64,000 nt of DNA from positions 1,984,001-2,048,000 of the forward strand of contig NZ_CP014754.1 of the NCBI RefSeq assembly GCF_001447155.2. Reading direction: 5' to 3'. The notes under the pieces are model-generated. The model worked only from the letters and a program-made list of their open reading frames with translations, was not told the origin of the DNA and did not search any database. The DNA comes from Marinobacter sp. LQ44. GTDB lineage: Bacteria; Pseudomonadota; Gammaproteobacteria; Pseudomonadales; Oleiphilaceae. Of this stretch, positions 24,661-34,016 are shown piece by piece (the stretch's first letter is position 1; every line of letters starts with the position of its first letter). The translations under genes and the position numbers were made by a program.

Positions 24661-26058
24661 ATGTTTGCACTAATCAACCTGTCTTACCTGGCTGCGGCGG
24701 TTTGCTTCATTCTTGGCATTAAAGGCATGACCCGCCCGAAAACCGCGGTTCGCGGCAACCAGATCGCCGCCATCGGTATGCTGATCGCCGTTGTTTCCGC
24801 CCTCCTGCACCAGGGAATCATCAACTACACCGCTATCCTCGCCGGTATGATTCTAGGCGGCAGTATCGGTATCTGGCTGGCCCGGCGCACCGCCACCACC
24901 GAAATGCCTGAACTGGTGGCCAGCCTGAACGGTATTGGCGGGGGCGCGTCGGTCGCGGTGGCCGCCAGCACCTGGATTCAAACGGTTGCCTCGTCCGGTG
25001 CGGGCAGCAATGGCTGGACGGCAGCGATTCTTGTCTCAATCATTATTGGTTCCGTGACATTGACCGGCTCAGTGGTGGCCGTGTTGAAACTGAAAGGCAA
25101 CATTGGGGACAGCCGCAATAACCGCCTGTGGCACAGCGTCACACTGATCACACTGGTCGCAGCTCTGATTGGTGCCGTTCTGTTCACGACCGAAGCCAGC
25201 ACCAGCCCGCTTGCACTGGCTGCACTTATCGGCCTTTGCCTGCTGCTCGGGGTTGGGCTGGTCCAGCCGATTGGCGGTGCCGATATGCCGGTGGTGGTGG
25301 CACTTTTGAACGCCTACTCGGGGCTCGCCGGCGCCGCAACCGGTTTTGTGCTGGGTAACCAGGGGCTGATCATCACCGGTTCTCTGGTGGGTGCATCGGG
25401 GCTGATCCTGACGGCCATCATGTGCAAAGCCATGAACCGTTCCCTGCCCAACGTACTATTCGGTGGCGTCTTCGGCGCCACTGGCAACAGCGCCAACAAG
25501 CAGGACGAAGGCGAGTTCTACGATGGCAAGGTGAAATACGCCACGCCTGACGATCTGGCCCTGCTGCTGGACGGCGCCCGCAATGTGGTCATGGTGCCGG
25601 GTTATGGCCTGGCGGTGGCGCAGGCCCAGCACGCGGTCAAGGAACTGGCCAACCAACTTGAGGGCCGTGGTGCGAAAGTCAGCTACGCCATTCACCCGGT
25701 TGCCGGGCGCATGCCGGGGCACATGAATGTGCTGCTGGCGGAAGCTGAGATTCCCTATGATCAGCTGAAGGATATGGAGGCGATCAATCCGGAACTGCCT
25801 CAGGCCGATGTGGCCATCGTGCTGGGGGCCAATGACGTGGTGAACCCGGCCGCCGCCGAAGATCCGAACTCGCCCATCTTCGGCATGCCGATCCTGGATG
25901 TTCACAAGGCAAAAACCGTGGTGGTGGTCAAGCGAAGCCTGTCCGCTGGCTTCGCGGGCATTCCCAACGGCCTGTTCATTCGGGACAACAGCCTGATGGT
26001 GAAAGGTGATGCCAAGGAAGTACTTCAGTCAACCACCACCGCAATCAAAGATCTCTGA
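24661..26058 (+). CDS. pntB: NAD(P)+ transhydrogenase, beta subunit
   Basis: 465 residues. The first 270 hold about nine membrane helices, including PELVASLNGIGGGAS and DMPVVVALLNAYSGLAGAATGFVLGN, conserved parts of the proton channel. The last 190 form the NADP(H)-binding domain III: VVMVPGYGLAVAQAQHAV, YAIHPVAGRMPGHMNVLLAEA, VAIVLGANDVVNPAA and VKRSLSAGFAGI. The enzyme uses the proton gradient to drive NADPH formation. It is last in mqo-pntAA-pntAB-pntB. Its TGA directly abuts the reversed stop of lutC, with no room for a separate terminator. Confidence 0.94.
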   Translation: MFALINLSYLAAAVCFILGIKGMTRPKTAVRGNQIAAIGMLIAVVSALLHQGIINYTAILAGMILGGSIGIWLARRTATTEMPELVASLNGIGGGASVAVAASTWIQTVASSGAGSNGWTAAILVSIIIGSVTLTGSVVAVLKLKGNIGDSRNNRLWHSVTLITLVAALIGAVLFTTEASTSPLALAALIGLCLLLGVGLVQPIGGADMPVVVALLNAYSGLAGAATGFVLGNQGLIITGSLVGASGLILTAIMCKAMNRSLPNVLFGGVFGATGNSANKQDEGEFYDGKVKYATPDDLALLLDGARNVVMVPGYGLAVAQAQHAVKELANQLEGRGAKVSYAIHPVAGRMPGHMNVLLAEAEIPYDQLKDMEAINPELPQADVAIVLGANDVVNPAAAEDPNSPIFGMPILDVHKAKTVVVVKRSLSAGFAGIPNGLFIRDNSLMVKGDAKEVLQSTTTAIKDL

Positions 26059-26730
26059 TCAGGCGTCCTCAAGGATGAGGACAACCAGTTCCTTCGGGCC
26101 ATGGGCCCCGTACGCCAGCACCTGCTCAATATCTGCGGTTTTGGACGGGCCGGAGACCAGCAACAGGTTCGTCGGTAAACCGGCGGACCAGCTGTGCCTC
26201 TGCATCATGCCGTACAAGTTGTCTTCCACCTCACTGGCCTTAAGCAAGGCTATGTGCAGCGGCGGCAGCAGGCTCATCAAGCGAGGTTCGTGGCGATCCG
26301 GCCAGAGCACCAGAGAACCGGTGGCTGCAATGCCCCCCACAGTGCCGGTTATGCTGGCATCCACCTTCCAGAACAGCTCATCTTTCCATTCCTCGATGGG
26401 CCGGTCATAGACCATCAACTGAACTTTCGCACTGCTTCTCTGCCAGTGCACCGCCAGCTGTCTGCCATGGGCGGTGCCTGGGGCGTATAGCAGATTGCCC
26501 AAACCTCGGCTCTCCAGCAATTCCTGCACTTTGGCAGGCCACTGGGCACTGGTGACCTGATGAACCTCGGTGTGTACCGCTTCCATCAAAGAGCGCAGGC
26601 GGGTAATCCGGTCTTCCGGGGCATACTGCCAGGGGTTGGTAACCAGACCCTCGTCGAAATCATCAGGCCGGGGCGTGGTGCCGGCCAGGCCGGCACGAAG
26701 TTTGTTCAGAATATTGCTGCGGGCGCTCAT
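26059..26730 (-). CDS. lutC: Lactate utilization protein C (LUD domain)
   Basis: 223 residues from ATG 26730. The open frame runs further upstream, but this start overlaps the lutB stop as TGATG and gives a protein of normal family length. The LUD domain shows SITGTVGGIAATGSLVL and the end segment HGPKELVVLILED, typical of LutC. LutABC oxidises L-lactate to pyruvate with an iron-sulfur electron path; LutC has no cofactor motif of its own. It is last in lldP-lutA-lutB-lutC and converges on pntB with no gap. Confidence 0.9.
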   Translation of the reverse strand: MSARSNILNKLRAGLAGTTPRPDDFDEGLVTNPWQYAPEDRITRLRSLMEAVHTEVHQVTSAQWPAKVQELLESRGLGNLLYAPGTAHGRQLAVHWQRSSAKVQLMVYDRPIEEWKDELFWKVDASITGTVGGIAATGSLVLWPDRHEPRLMSLLPPLHIALLKASEVEDNLYGMMQRHSWSAGLPTNLLLVSGPSKTADIEQVLAYGAHGPKELVVLILEDA

Positions 26731-28172
26731 CACCGATCCCCCTGATTCAGATGGGCTTTGGCCAGATCGTGCAACGACCGGCGGGCCGGCACCGGTGCTG
26801 AGTGGTTCTCGGTCCACGGGCCGACGTTTTTCGGTGCCAGCTTGCGCAAGCGGGTCGCGCCCCACAGGAACAACCGGTAGAACATCGGCGAAGTGTTCAG
26901 TCTGGCCCAGAAGCGCCAAATCACACGCTCTTTGCGGGAGTATTTGGCACCGCCGTCTTTCACTTTCGGCTGCTCCGCCGGGCTTTTCACGTTCTCCTGC
27001 CGCAATCGCTGTAGCATCTCCGGAATCGGAATCTTCACCGGGCACACTTCGCCACAGGCACCACACAATGACGACGCGCTGGGATGATCCGGCACCTTGT
27101 GCAGGCCCACCATGTGCGGCGTAATGATCTTGCCGATCGGCCCCGGATACACCTCGCCATAGGTATGGCCGCCCACCCGGGTATACACCGGGCAATGGTT
27201 CATGCAGGCGCCGCAGCGGATACAGTTCAGGGTCTGGCGCAGCTGGGCATCGGCAAAGGCGCCGCTGCGGCCGTTGTCGAGCAGCACCAGGTGGACTTCT
27301 TCCGGGCCATCCAGCTCATCCGCCTTGCGGGGGCCGGAGATCATGTTCACGTAGGTGGTGATCGGCTGGCCCAACGCGGAACGGGTCAGCAGCGACAACA
27401 GGGGCACCACGTCCCGCAGGTTTTCCACCACCTTTTCAATGCCGGTGACGGCAATGTGCACCGGCGGCGCGGTGGTACTCATGCGGCCATTGCCTTCATT
27501 TTCCACCAGCAGCAGAGTGCCGGTTTCGGCGATGGCGAAGTTAACACCAGACACCCCAACGTCCGCTTCCAGAAATTTCTGGCGCAGGGTGCGCCGGCCG
27601 ATCTGGATCAGCTCGTTCACATCCTCGGTTTCATCCACCCCCAGTTTGTCATGGAACAGTCTGGAGACCTGGAAACGGTTCTTGTGAATGGCCGGCATGA
27701 TGATGTGAGAGGGCTTTTCGCCATCCAGCTGGACGATGTATTCGCCCATATCGGACTCCAGGCACTCGATGTTGCGCTCGGCCAGGTAGTCGTTCATCTC
27801 CATTTCTTCGCTGACCATGGATTTGCCTTTCACCACCTGAGAGCCTTTCTTGGCCTCGATGATGGAGTGGACAATCCGGTTGGCTTCTTCGGTGGTTTCC
27901 GCCCAGTGGACCTTCACGCCATTGTCGGTCAGTTTGGCTTCCAGCTGCTCCAGCAAGTCGGGCAATCGGGACAGGGCCCGGGCTTTGATGTGGTTGCCCA
28001 GCTCCCGCAAGCCTTCGCGCTCGTCTTCATCCGGGAAAGCATCGGCACGCTTTTTCATCAGCGAATCCATGGCCACCCGGAAGTTGGTGCGCAGCTGGTC
28101 GTCCGCCAGGGCACCCACGGCGCGGCCACGGAAGCTGTCGGTCAGCTCTTTGATCGGTATGCGCTGGCTCAT
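26730..28172 (-). CDS. lutB: Lactate utilization iron-sulfur protein B
   Basis: 480 residues from ATG 28172, which overlaps the lutA stop by four bases; the reading from 28202 is less likely. An N-terminal LUD domain (SQVVKGKSMVSEEMEMNDYL; ETGTLLLVENEGNGRMSTTAPPVHI) is followed by two ferredoxin-type clusters, CIRCGACMNHCPVY and LCGACGEVCPVKIP, near residues 315 and 365, and a C-terminal LutB domain. It passes electrons from lactate oxidation within the LutABC complex at the cytoplasmic face. Length and order are standard for the family. Confidence 0.93.
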   Translation of the reverse strand: MSQRIPIKELTDSFRGRAVGALADDQLRTNFRVAMDSLMKKRADAFPDEDEREGLRELGNHIKARALSRLPDLLEQLEAKLTDNGVKVHWAETTEEANRIVHSIIEAKKGSQVVKGKSMVSEEMEMNDYLAERNIECLESDMGEYIVQLDGEKPSHIIMPAIHKNRFQVSRLFHDKLGVDETEDVNELIQIGRRTLRQKFLEADVGVSGVNFAIAETGTLLLVENEGNGRMSTTAPPVHIAVTGIEKVVENLRDVVPLLSLLTRSALGQPITTYVNMISGPRKADELDGPEEVHLVLLDNGRSGAFADAQLRQTLNCIRCGACMNHCPVYTRVGGHTYGEVYPGPIGKIITPHMVGLHKVPDHPSASSLCGACGEVCPVKIPIPEMLQRLRQENVKSPAEQPKVKDGGAKYSRKERVIWRFWARLNTSPMFYRLFLWGATRLRKLAPKNVGPWTENHSAPVPARRSLHDLAKAHLNQGDR

Positions 28173-28996
28173 GGCGTCACCTCGCCGCTGACCCGCTCCC
28201 ACAGGAAGCTGGCCAGATGCCGGCCCCGGAAGGCCTGTTGCTGCTTTTCCAGCGAACCGTTGATGTTGAGCAAGCAGCCACCATCGGCGGTGACCATTTC
28301 CGTCGCGCCGGATTCCCGCAGCGAACGGGTTTTATCCAGCACCATGGCGCCGGAGACTTCCGGCATGCGCACGGAGAAAGTCCCGCCGAAACCGCAACAT
28401 TCGCTTTCATGGTCGTGGTCCAGGCGCTCTACGTTGGCCAGTTTACCCAGCAGTTCCCGGGCATGTAGATGGGTGTTCATTTCCCGGCGGGCGGAGCAGG
28501 AGGTGTGCAGGGCAATTTTCGTGGGCTGGCCCAGGTCCTGCCAGTCCACCCTGCACACGTGCAGCAGAAATTCCGTCAGCTCGAACGTTCGCTCGGCCAG
28601 GTCTTCCACCCGTTTCAGAGTATCTGGCTCGTCAGCAAATACTTCCTGATAATGCTGCCGGAACATACCGGCACAGGAGCCCGAAGGCACCACTACCGGA
28701 TGGCCGTTGTCCAAAAGATCAAGCTGTGCCCGCGCCACCTCCCGGGCCTCATTCACGTAACCCGAAGTCCAGGCGGGCTGGCCGCAGCAGGATTGCGCCT
28801 GAGGAAAGTGCACGCGAATGCCTTCCCGTTCTAGTAGGCGGATGGCATCCAGCCCGGCTTCGGGGAAGAACAAGTCCACAACGCAGGTACCAAACAGCGT
28901 AACTTCCGTTGGCTTGGCCGGGTAGCTCCGGGGCTTGGGGCGCTCCGGGGCCACACGGGTAGCGTTCGGGGCAGCATCGTAGAACAGCTCACTCAT
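28169..28996 (-). CDS. lutA: Lactate utilization protein A (CCG-domain)
   Basis: 275 residues. It carries two cysteine-rich CCG domains, seen as SCCGQPAWTSGY near residue 68 and ECCGFGGTFSVRMPE near 203, which bind iron-sulfur clusters, as in GlpC and heterodisulfide reductase subunits. PSGSCAGMF lies between them. With LutB and LutC it forms the L-lactate oxidising complex. GGAGG lies upstream of ATG 28996. It follows the permease gene lldP after 56 bases on the same strand. About 30 N-terminal residues before the first domain are slightly longer than in Bacillus LutA. Confidence 0.92.
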   Translation of the reverse strand: MSELFYDAAPNATRVAPERPKPRSYPAKPTEVTLFGTCVVDLFFPEAGLDAIRLLEREGIRVHFPQAQSCCGQPAWTSGYVNEAREVARAQLDLLDNGHPVVVPSGSCAGMFRQHYQEVFADEPDTLKRVEDLAERTFELTEFLLHVCRVDWQDLGQPTKIALHTSCSARREMNTHLHARELLGKLANVERLDHDHESECCGFGGTFSVRMPEVSGAMVLDKTRSLRESGATEMVTADGGCLLNINGSLEKQQQAFRGRHLASFLWERVSGEVTP

Positions 28997-29052
28997 CAGT
29001 CATTGCCTCCGGGCGATACGGCCACCGCCCGCCCGTCATCGTTGTATCAGCG

Positions 29053-30747
29053 TTACCGCCCCATTAACGGGTCCATTACACCCAGACCATAGGCCGCCAG
29101 CAATGCAATCAAACCGGTCGCCAAGAGGTAGTATAGGGTCGGCCACACAGTCTTGCGCAGGGTCTGGCCTTCACGGCCCAACAGCCCCACCGTGGCTGAG
29201 GCGGCCACCACGTTATGAATGGCCACCATATTACCGGCGGCCGCACCCACGGCCTGCACCGCCACCATCAGGGCGGTGGACAGGCCGAGGCTTTCAGCGA
29301 CACCAAACTGGAACTGACTGAACATCATGTTGGATACGGTGTTGGAACCCGCCAGGAAAGCACCCAGCGCACCCACAGTCGGTGCCAGCAGCGGATAGAT
29401 ACCGCCAACGGCATCGGCGGCCCAGGTGGCCATGGCCAAAGGCATACTGGGCAAATCGGACATGTTAACGCCCGAATTGATCAGGATCCGCACCATCGGC
29501 ACCGTAAACAGAAGAACAAAGCCTGCGCTCAGCAGCACCCCGCTGGATTCCTTGACGGCATTCCCGAGGGCACGAGCGCTCATGCGATGAATGAAGAAGG
29601 TTGCCAGAACAACCATCACTAGAATACCGCCCGGCAGATACAACGGCTGCACGCCGGCACTGATGCCTGATTCGCCGAGAATATTCGAGAAAGACATCCC
29701 CACTCCGGTGAACAGCTGTTTTACCGGCTCAACCGTCCGGCTGATCACCAGAATAATACCCACCAGCACATAGGGCACCCAGGCGCGGAAACCGCTCATG
29801 GGCTTGGCCGCGATGTCTTCGAGCTTCATCTCGATACTGCCCAGCCACTCGGAGGGCCAGTCCTTGCGATCGGCAAAATCCCAGGCTTGTTTGGGCATCA
29901 GAAAGCCCTTCTTCGCCGCCATGGTCACGATCGCCAGGCCAATCAGGCCACCCAGCAAGGACGGAAATTCCGGCCCCAGAATCACACCGGTCAGCGCGTA
30001 GGGAACCACAAAGGCAACACCGGCAAACAGGGCAAACGGCAGCACCTCCAACCCTTCTTTCCAGCTTTTGTTCCTGCCGAAGAAACGAGTCATCATGGTC
30101 ACCATCAGCAATGGCATAACCACACCGACAATGGCGTGGGTAATGGCGACTTCCGAGGTAATCAACTGCAGGTAGGCCTCCCAGTTGGAGCCCACGGCCT
30201 CCAGTCGTTCGGTAATCGTGGCACGGTCGAGACCCGTGGTTACCCCAACCACCACGGGGGTGCCCACGGCACCAAAGGACACCGGCGTGCTCTGCACCAT
30301 CATGCCCAGCATCACCGCTGCCATGGCCGGGAAGCCCACAGCCACCAGCAAGGGCGCGGCAATAGCCGCCGGTGTGCCGAAGCCGGAGGCGCCTTCGATG
30401 AAGCTACCGAACAGCCAGACAATGATAATCGCCTGAATACGGCGGTCCGGAGTGATGTTGGTAAAGCCTGCCCGAATGGTGGTGATGGCCCCCGAATGTT
30501 TCAGCGTGTTCAGCAGCAAAATAGCGCCGAAGATAATCCACAGCAGGCCAATGGTGATCACGAGCCCCTGCAGGGTGGAGGCCAGAATGCGGTTCAGGGT
30601 CATATCCCAGGCGCTGTAACCGATCAGCGCAGTGACCAGGAACACCACGGGCATGGCGCGGCGTGCAGGCCAACGCAGGCCAATCAGAAGGATTCCGGCC
30701 AGCAGAATCGGGGCAAATGCCAACAGGGCGAGCAATCCGGATGACAT
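29053..30747 (-). CDS. lldP: L-lactate permease
   Basis: 564 residues with about 13-14 membrane helices, the length and pattern of the LctP family. [27 protein letters not shown] near residue 115 and [24 protein letters not shown] near 470 are family signatures. It imports lactate (and often glycolate) with protons. As first gene of lldP-lutABC it feeds the LutABC complex. Two TTGGT-N3-ACCAA operators lie upstream in the region shared with the divergent GntR-type regulator, so lactate-inducible control is expected. Confidence 0.94.
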   Translation of the reverse strand: MSSGLLALLAFAPILLAGILLIGLRWPARRAMPVVFLVTALIGYSAWDMTLNRILASTLQGLVITIGLLWIIFGAILLLNTLKHSGAITTIRAGFTNITPDRRIQAIIIVWLFGSFIEGASGFGTPAAIAAPLLVAVGFPAMAAVMLGMMVQSTPVSFGAVGTPVVVGVTTGLDRATITERLEAVGSNWEAYLQLITSEVAITHAIVGVVMPLLMVTMMTRFFGRNKSWKEGLEVLPFALFAGVAFVVPYALTGVILGPEFPSLLGGLIGLAIVTMAAKKGFLMPKQAWDFADRKDWPSEWLGSIEMKLEDIAAKPMSGFRAWVPYVLVGIILVISRTVEPVKQLFTGVGMSFSNILGESGISAGVQPLYLPGGILVMVVLATFFIHRMSARALGNAVKESSGVLLSAGFVLLFTVPMVRILINSGVNMSDLPSMPLAMATWAADAVGGIYPLLAPTVGALGAFLAGSNTVSNMMFSQFQFGVAESLGLSTALMVAVQAVGAAAGNMVAIHNVVAASATVGLLGREGQTLRKTVWPTLYYLLATGLIALLAAYGLGVMDPLMGR

Positions 30748-30790
30748 GGTTTTCTCCAGAGTATTGTTGTTGGATACTATTTTTGGATAA

Positions 30791-30803
30791 TTGGTAATAC
30801 CAA
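30791..30803. promoter_or_regulatory. GntR/FadR-type operator, lldP-proximal
   Basis: TTGGT-AAT-ACCAA, a perfect palindrome that extends to AATT...AATT (30789-30805), 44 bases upstream of lldP. It matches the TGGT-N3-ACCA core bound by FadR-group regulators such as LldR, and its partner site lies 138 bases away. Confidence 0.75.
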
Positions 30804-30928
30804 TTTACAAGTCTGTCCAAGTACGTTATTTCAACACCCTTTGGGCTGTCAAAAGCATGGTGCTCGACATTCGTCTAATTGCCTATGGGTTTTACTGGGA
30901 AAACAAGAACAAAGAAGGCTAATATTTA

Positions 30929-30941
30929 TTGGTAAGACCAA
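30929..30941. promoter_or_regulatory. GntR/FadR-type operator, regulator-proximal
   Basis: TTGGT-AAG-ACCAA, a perfect 5+5 palindrome 25 bases upstream of the regulator gene. It shares the TGGT-N3-ACCA core with the site at 30791-30803. The position suggests that the regulator controls its own gene. Confidence 0.75.
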
Positions 30942-30965
30942 TTTATTTATCAACCGGAGCCGTAC

Positions 30966-31751
30966 ATGGCCATCAATCAGGTGGCGCCCAGGCGCCTCGC
31001 CGACACCATCGTTGAGCAATTGGAATCCATGATTCTGGAAGGCACATTGCAACCGGGCCAGCGGTTACCTCCGGAGCGGGTGCTGGCAGAGCAATTCGGT
31101 GTGTCCCGGCCTTCGTTGAGAGAAGCAATCCAGAAACTGGCCGCCAAAGGCCTGCTCCACAGCCGCCAGGGAGGGGGCAACTTTGTTACCGAAACGCTGG
31201 GTGCGAGTTTCAGTGACCCACTGATCAAGTTGCTGGAGACGCACCCGGAAGCCCATCGCGACCTGCTGGAATTTCGCCGCACGCTGGAAGCAGACTGCGC
31301 CTTTTACGCAGCGCAAAGAGCCACCGAAGTTGACCGCCAGTACCTGACTCAAGCCTGGACCGCCCTGGATGCCTGTTACCGCGACAGCTCCGGCAACAAC
31401 CTGGAAGCCGAAGGCGCCGCGGACGCCCGCTTCCACATGGCCATCGCCGAGGCCAGCCATAATGTGGTGCTGATGCACACCATGCGTAACCTGTTCAACA
31501 TGCTCAAGAACAACATCGTGACCAACATCGGCGGCATGTATGCCAGAGCCGCCAAAACCCGGCAGGGCCTGGTAGACCAGCATTCCCGGCTGTTTCAGGC
31601 AATCATGGAAGGAAGGGCCGAGGATGCCCGGGCGATTGCCGGCCACCACATCGAGTTTGTCCAGCAGACCATCTCGGAACACTCGGAAAACGAACGGCGC
31701 AAGCAGCGGGCCTTGCGCCGGGAACGGCACAACGCTGACGAGCAGGCATAA
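30966..31751 (+). CDS. lldR: GntR/FadR family regulator of lactate genes
   Basis: 261 residues. Residues about 8-75 form the GntR winged helix (LADTIVEQLESMILEGTLQPGQRLPPERVLAEQFGVSRPSLREAIQKLAAKGLLHSRQGGG, abbreviated in part). The rest is an FCD helical ligand domain with the metal-binding His and Asp pattern (DARFHMAIAEASHN; AIAGHHIEFV). It stands divergent from lldP-lutABC, with two TGGT-N3-ACCA operators between, and matches LldR/LctR in length. It should repress the permease-dehydrogenase operon until lactate binds. PdhR or GlcC paralogues are alternatives, but the neighbours favour lactate. Confidence 0.85.
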   Translation: MAINQVAPRRLADTIVEQLESMILEGTLQPGQRLPPERVLAEQFGVSRPSLREAIQKLAAKGLLHSRQGGGNFVTETLGASFSDPLIKLLETHPEAHRDLLEFRRTLEADCAFYAAQRATEVDRQYLTQAWTALDACYRDSSGNNLEAEGAADARFHMAIAEASHNVVLMHTMRNLFNMLKNNIVTNIGGMYARAAKTRQGLVDQHSRLFQAIMEGRAEDARAIAGHHIEFVQQTISEHSENERRKQRALRRERHNADEQA

Positions 31752-31774
31752 AAAAGCCGGGGGAGTTCCCCGGC
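31750..31774 (-). terminator. Intrinsic terminator of the mscS-methyltransferase unit
   Basis: On the minus strand GCCGGGG (31774-31768), loop AACTC, CCCCGGC (31762-31756), then TTTTTT. It lies at the very end of the plus-strand lldR gene and serves the minus-strand methyltransferase gene ending at 31868. Confidence 0.85.
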
Positions 31775-31867
31775 CAAAGTATTCACACGATGCACCAACA
31801 CAATGCGTGTCGTCCTGATGAGTCTTTAAATTAACACCCGAACATGACCGTTCAGTGACAGCGCTCG

Positions 31868-32626
31868 TCAGGCCGGCAACTTTTCCCAGATGGTCAGTTC
31901 GGAAAAGCTGTGCTGGAACTTGTTACGGGTTTCCCGGATCACGAACGGCAGGCTTCTGGGCTCGCCCAGCAGCCTGAAATGCGGCGCCAGCATGTCTTTC
32001 AGGCCATCGAGCGTGGTGAAAGGCTCACCATCTTTCAGGTAACCACCCACCCACTCGGATTGCGGCGTGTAGTCTTCCAGCCAGGTATACGGGGAGGCGA
32101 TCACCAGCAAACCCAGATCATTGATCCGCTCGTGGATGGTTTCAAGAAACAGGGACGGCTTGTATAACCGGTCGATCAGGTTACCCGCCAGCACCAGATC
32201 ATAATCCCGGTAGTCCTGCCCCAGATCACAGGCATCGCCCTGGTGGAAGGCGACGCGATGAGCGGCTTCTGCCAGGCCCAGTGATGCTAGCGAGCGTTCC
32301 TGATAACTCACCAGCTCACCCTCCTCCGGCCTGGCGTAGCGGGCCATACCGTTGGCCACAACATCCCGGCAGGTGTTTACAAAGGTCTGGGAAAAATCCA
32401 CACCATCAACATGGTCAAAATGGCGGGCCAGTTCCAGCGTGGTTCGCCCCACCGCACAGCCGATATCCAGGGCCCGGCAGGTTTCACGGCCATTCAGTGC
32501 CTCCAGGGCGGCCTCCGCCAGCTCTTTCGGAAAATTCGCCTCGCCATGCCAGGACTCACCAAAGTGAAACTCCAGATACTGGGCCAGGGTTGTGTTGTCT
32601 TCGTAATAGCCGGCGGGCTTATTCAT
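31868..32626 (-). CDS. Stand-alone 4-mercaptohistidine N1-methyltransferase (OvoA C-terminal type)
   Basis: 252 residues. It matches the SAM-dependent methyltransferase that forms the C-terminal third of OvoA, the ovothiol enzyme: YYEDNTTLAQYLEFHFGES at the start, RALDIGCAVGRTTLELA as the SAM-binding loop, VDGVDFSQTFVN, HQGDACDLG, AGNLIDRLYKPSLFLETIHERI, VIASPYTWLEDYTP, and FVIRETRNKFQHSFSELTIWEK at the end. The reaction would be N1-methylation of 5-thiohistidine to ovothiol A. No sulfoxide synthase domain is fused or nearby, unlike in most gammaproteobacterial OvoA. GAGGAGG precedes the start. It lies 28 bases after mscS on the same strand. The family call is strong; activity without its partner is unproven. 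Confidence 0.85.
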   Translation of the reverse strand: MNKPAGYYEDNTTLAQYLEFHFGESWHGEANFPKELAEAALEALNGRETCRALDIGCAVGRTTLELARHFDHVDGVDFSQTFVNTCRDVVANGMARYARPEEGELVSYQERSLASLGLAEAAHRVAFHQGDACDLGQDYRDYDLVLAGNLIDRLYKPSLFLETIHERINDLGLLVIASPYTWLEDYTPQSEWVGGYLKDGEPFTTLDGLKDMLAPHFRLLGEPRSLPFVIRETRNKFQHSFSELTIWEKLPA

Positions 32627-32654
32627 AACTGCCTCCTCGTCAAAGCCTGCAATG

Positions 32655-33800
32655 TCATTTCTCCGCCAGCCGCGGATAAAGCGGTTCCACCAGGGGTTTC
32701 AGCCCCTTGGCATCATCGATAAACAGCTGTAGATGCGGGAATGGTATCTCGATACCGGCCGCATCCAACGCCTCTTTGATCTGCTCCAGCACATCCGCCA
32801 TGATTCTCGGCTGTATGTCGAGGTTGTCCGGCGTGATCCATATCTTCACTTCAAGATCCACCGATGAATCCCCCAGGCGCTTCATGACCACCCGCGGCTC
32901 CATGGCGCCGCCCTGCAATACCTCAGGGTGGGCATTCAGGACCGGCATAATCACCGATCGTGCGGCACGGGCGGATTCCTTGTAGGCTATCCCGACCGGG
33001 ATGTTCAACCGGGTTGCGCCCTCGGCACTGTAATTGACAATATCCGATGACGCCACGCTGTCATTCGGAATCATAGTGAATATGTTGTCCCGGGTGCGGA
33101 GCCAGGTGGTGCGCAAGGCAATTTTCACAACTTTGCCATCCTGGCCATTAATACTTACCCAGTCCCCTATCCGGAACGGGCGCTCTATCAACAGCGTAAT
33201 GCCAGCAATAAAATTCGAGAGGGTGGATTGCGCTGCAAAGCCGACCGCGATACCGACAATCCCCAGGCCAGCGACAATTGACAGCACGTCAAATCCGAAC
33301 TGAGCCAGAATCGCCACCACCGCGAAGGTCACCATCAGCACGGCAAACAGGTTCTCAATCAACTGTCGAATGGAAGGGTCCATGCCATATCGGCTGATTG
33401 CCTCTTTCATCAGGCGCGCCAGTACCAGCCACCCAACAAAGAAACCCAATGCCATGAATCCGGCCCTCGCCATCGCTTTGAGAAAATCCGGGCCAGCCCC
33501 GAATTGGGCCAGAATCACCAACAACGCCCCAAGGGCAAACAGATACTTCAGGCCTGTCCGAACCTGTGAGAAGAACACAGACTGAGATCGCCGCGTGCCA
33601 GCGGCGATTTTCAACATACCAATGATCAACAGGTAAACACCGATAAACAGGCCAAGGTAGATCACCGACACCAGCATCTGGCTCAGCACGTAGACCGCCG
33701 TTTCGCTCCAATCCACCTGCCCACCCGCCATCGCCTCCAGGGTATCGCTCAGGTTTTGCTTGAGCTGTTCTGCTACCGCGCCGGCAAAATGTTCGATCAT
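32655..33800 (-). CDS. MscS-family mechanosensitive channel
   Basis: 381 residues with four to five membrane helices. The pore-lining helix and beta domain are clear: FDVLSIVAGLGIVGIAVGFAAQSTLSNFIAGITLLIERPFRIGDWV spans the Gly/Ala-rich TM3 and its kink, followed by VVKIALRTTWLRTRDNIFTMIPN. The C-terminal alpha-beta part ends near AGIEIPFPHLQLFID, as in MscS. It opens under membrane tension to release solutes on osmotic downshock, useful for a halophile carrying ectoine. Two additional N-terminal helices make it longer than E. coli MscS. AGGAAAC precedes the ATG. It likely shares a transcript with the methyltransferase downstream. Confidence 0.92.
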   Translation of the reverse strand: MIEHFAGAVAEQLKQNLSDTLEAMAGGQVDWSETAVYVLSQMLVSVIYLGLFIGVYLLIIGMLKIAAGTRRSQSVFFSQVRTGLKYLFALGALLVILAQFGAGPDFLKAMARAGFMALGFFVGWLVLARLMKEAISRYGMDPSIRQLIENLFAVLMVTFAVVAILAQFGFDVLSIVAGLGIVGIAVGFAAQSTLSNFIAGITLLIERPFRIGDWVSINGQDGKVVKIALRTTWLRTRDNIFTMIPNDSVASSDIVNYSAEGATRLNIPVGIAYKESARAARSVIMPVLNAHPEVLQGGAMEPRVVMKRLGDSSVDLEVKIWITPDNLDIQPRIMADVLEQIKEALDAAGIEIPFPHLQLFIDDAKGLKPLVEPLYPRLAEK

Positions 33801-34016
33801 GCTTGTTTCCTATTGTCATGGGTCGGTATCGGATGCCAGGTACCCGGCACCGATCTTGTCATTGTCAAAAGCATAGCCGCTAATCCCCTGGTAGAACGTC
33901 GCCAAAGATCCTCAGGTCGCCTCCGTGTTTGATCTTCATTTTTGACTATCCTTGAAATAACTGACTGGCCACGCCATTGTTGCGTGCTCGTTTGTTTTCA
34001 GTGATATCGGAGAACC

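Noticed and set aside
27084..28649. 521-codon plus-strand frame opposite lutB and lutA
   Set aside because: Shadow of two well-recognised genes; composition is that of an antisense frame.
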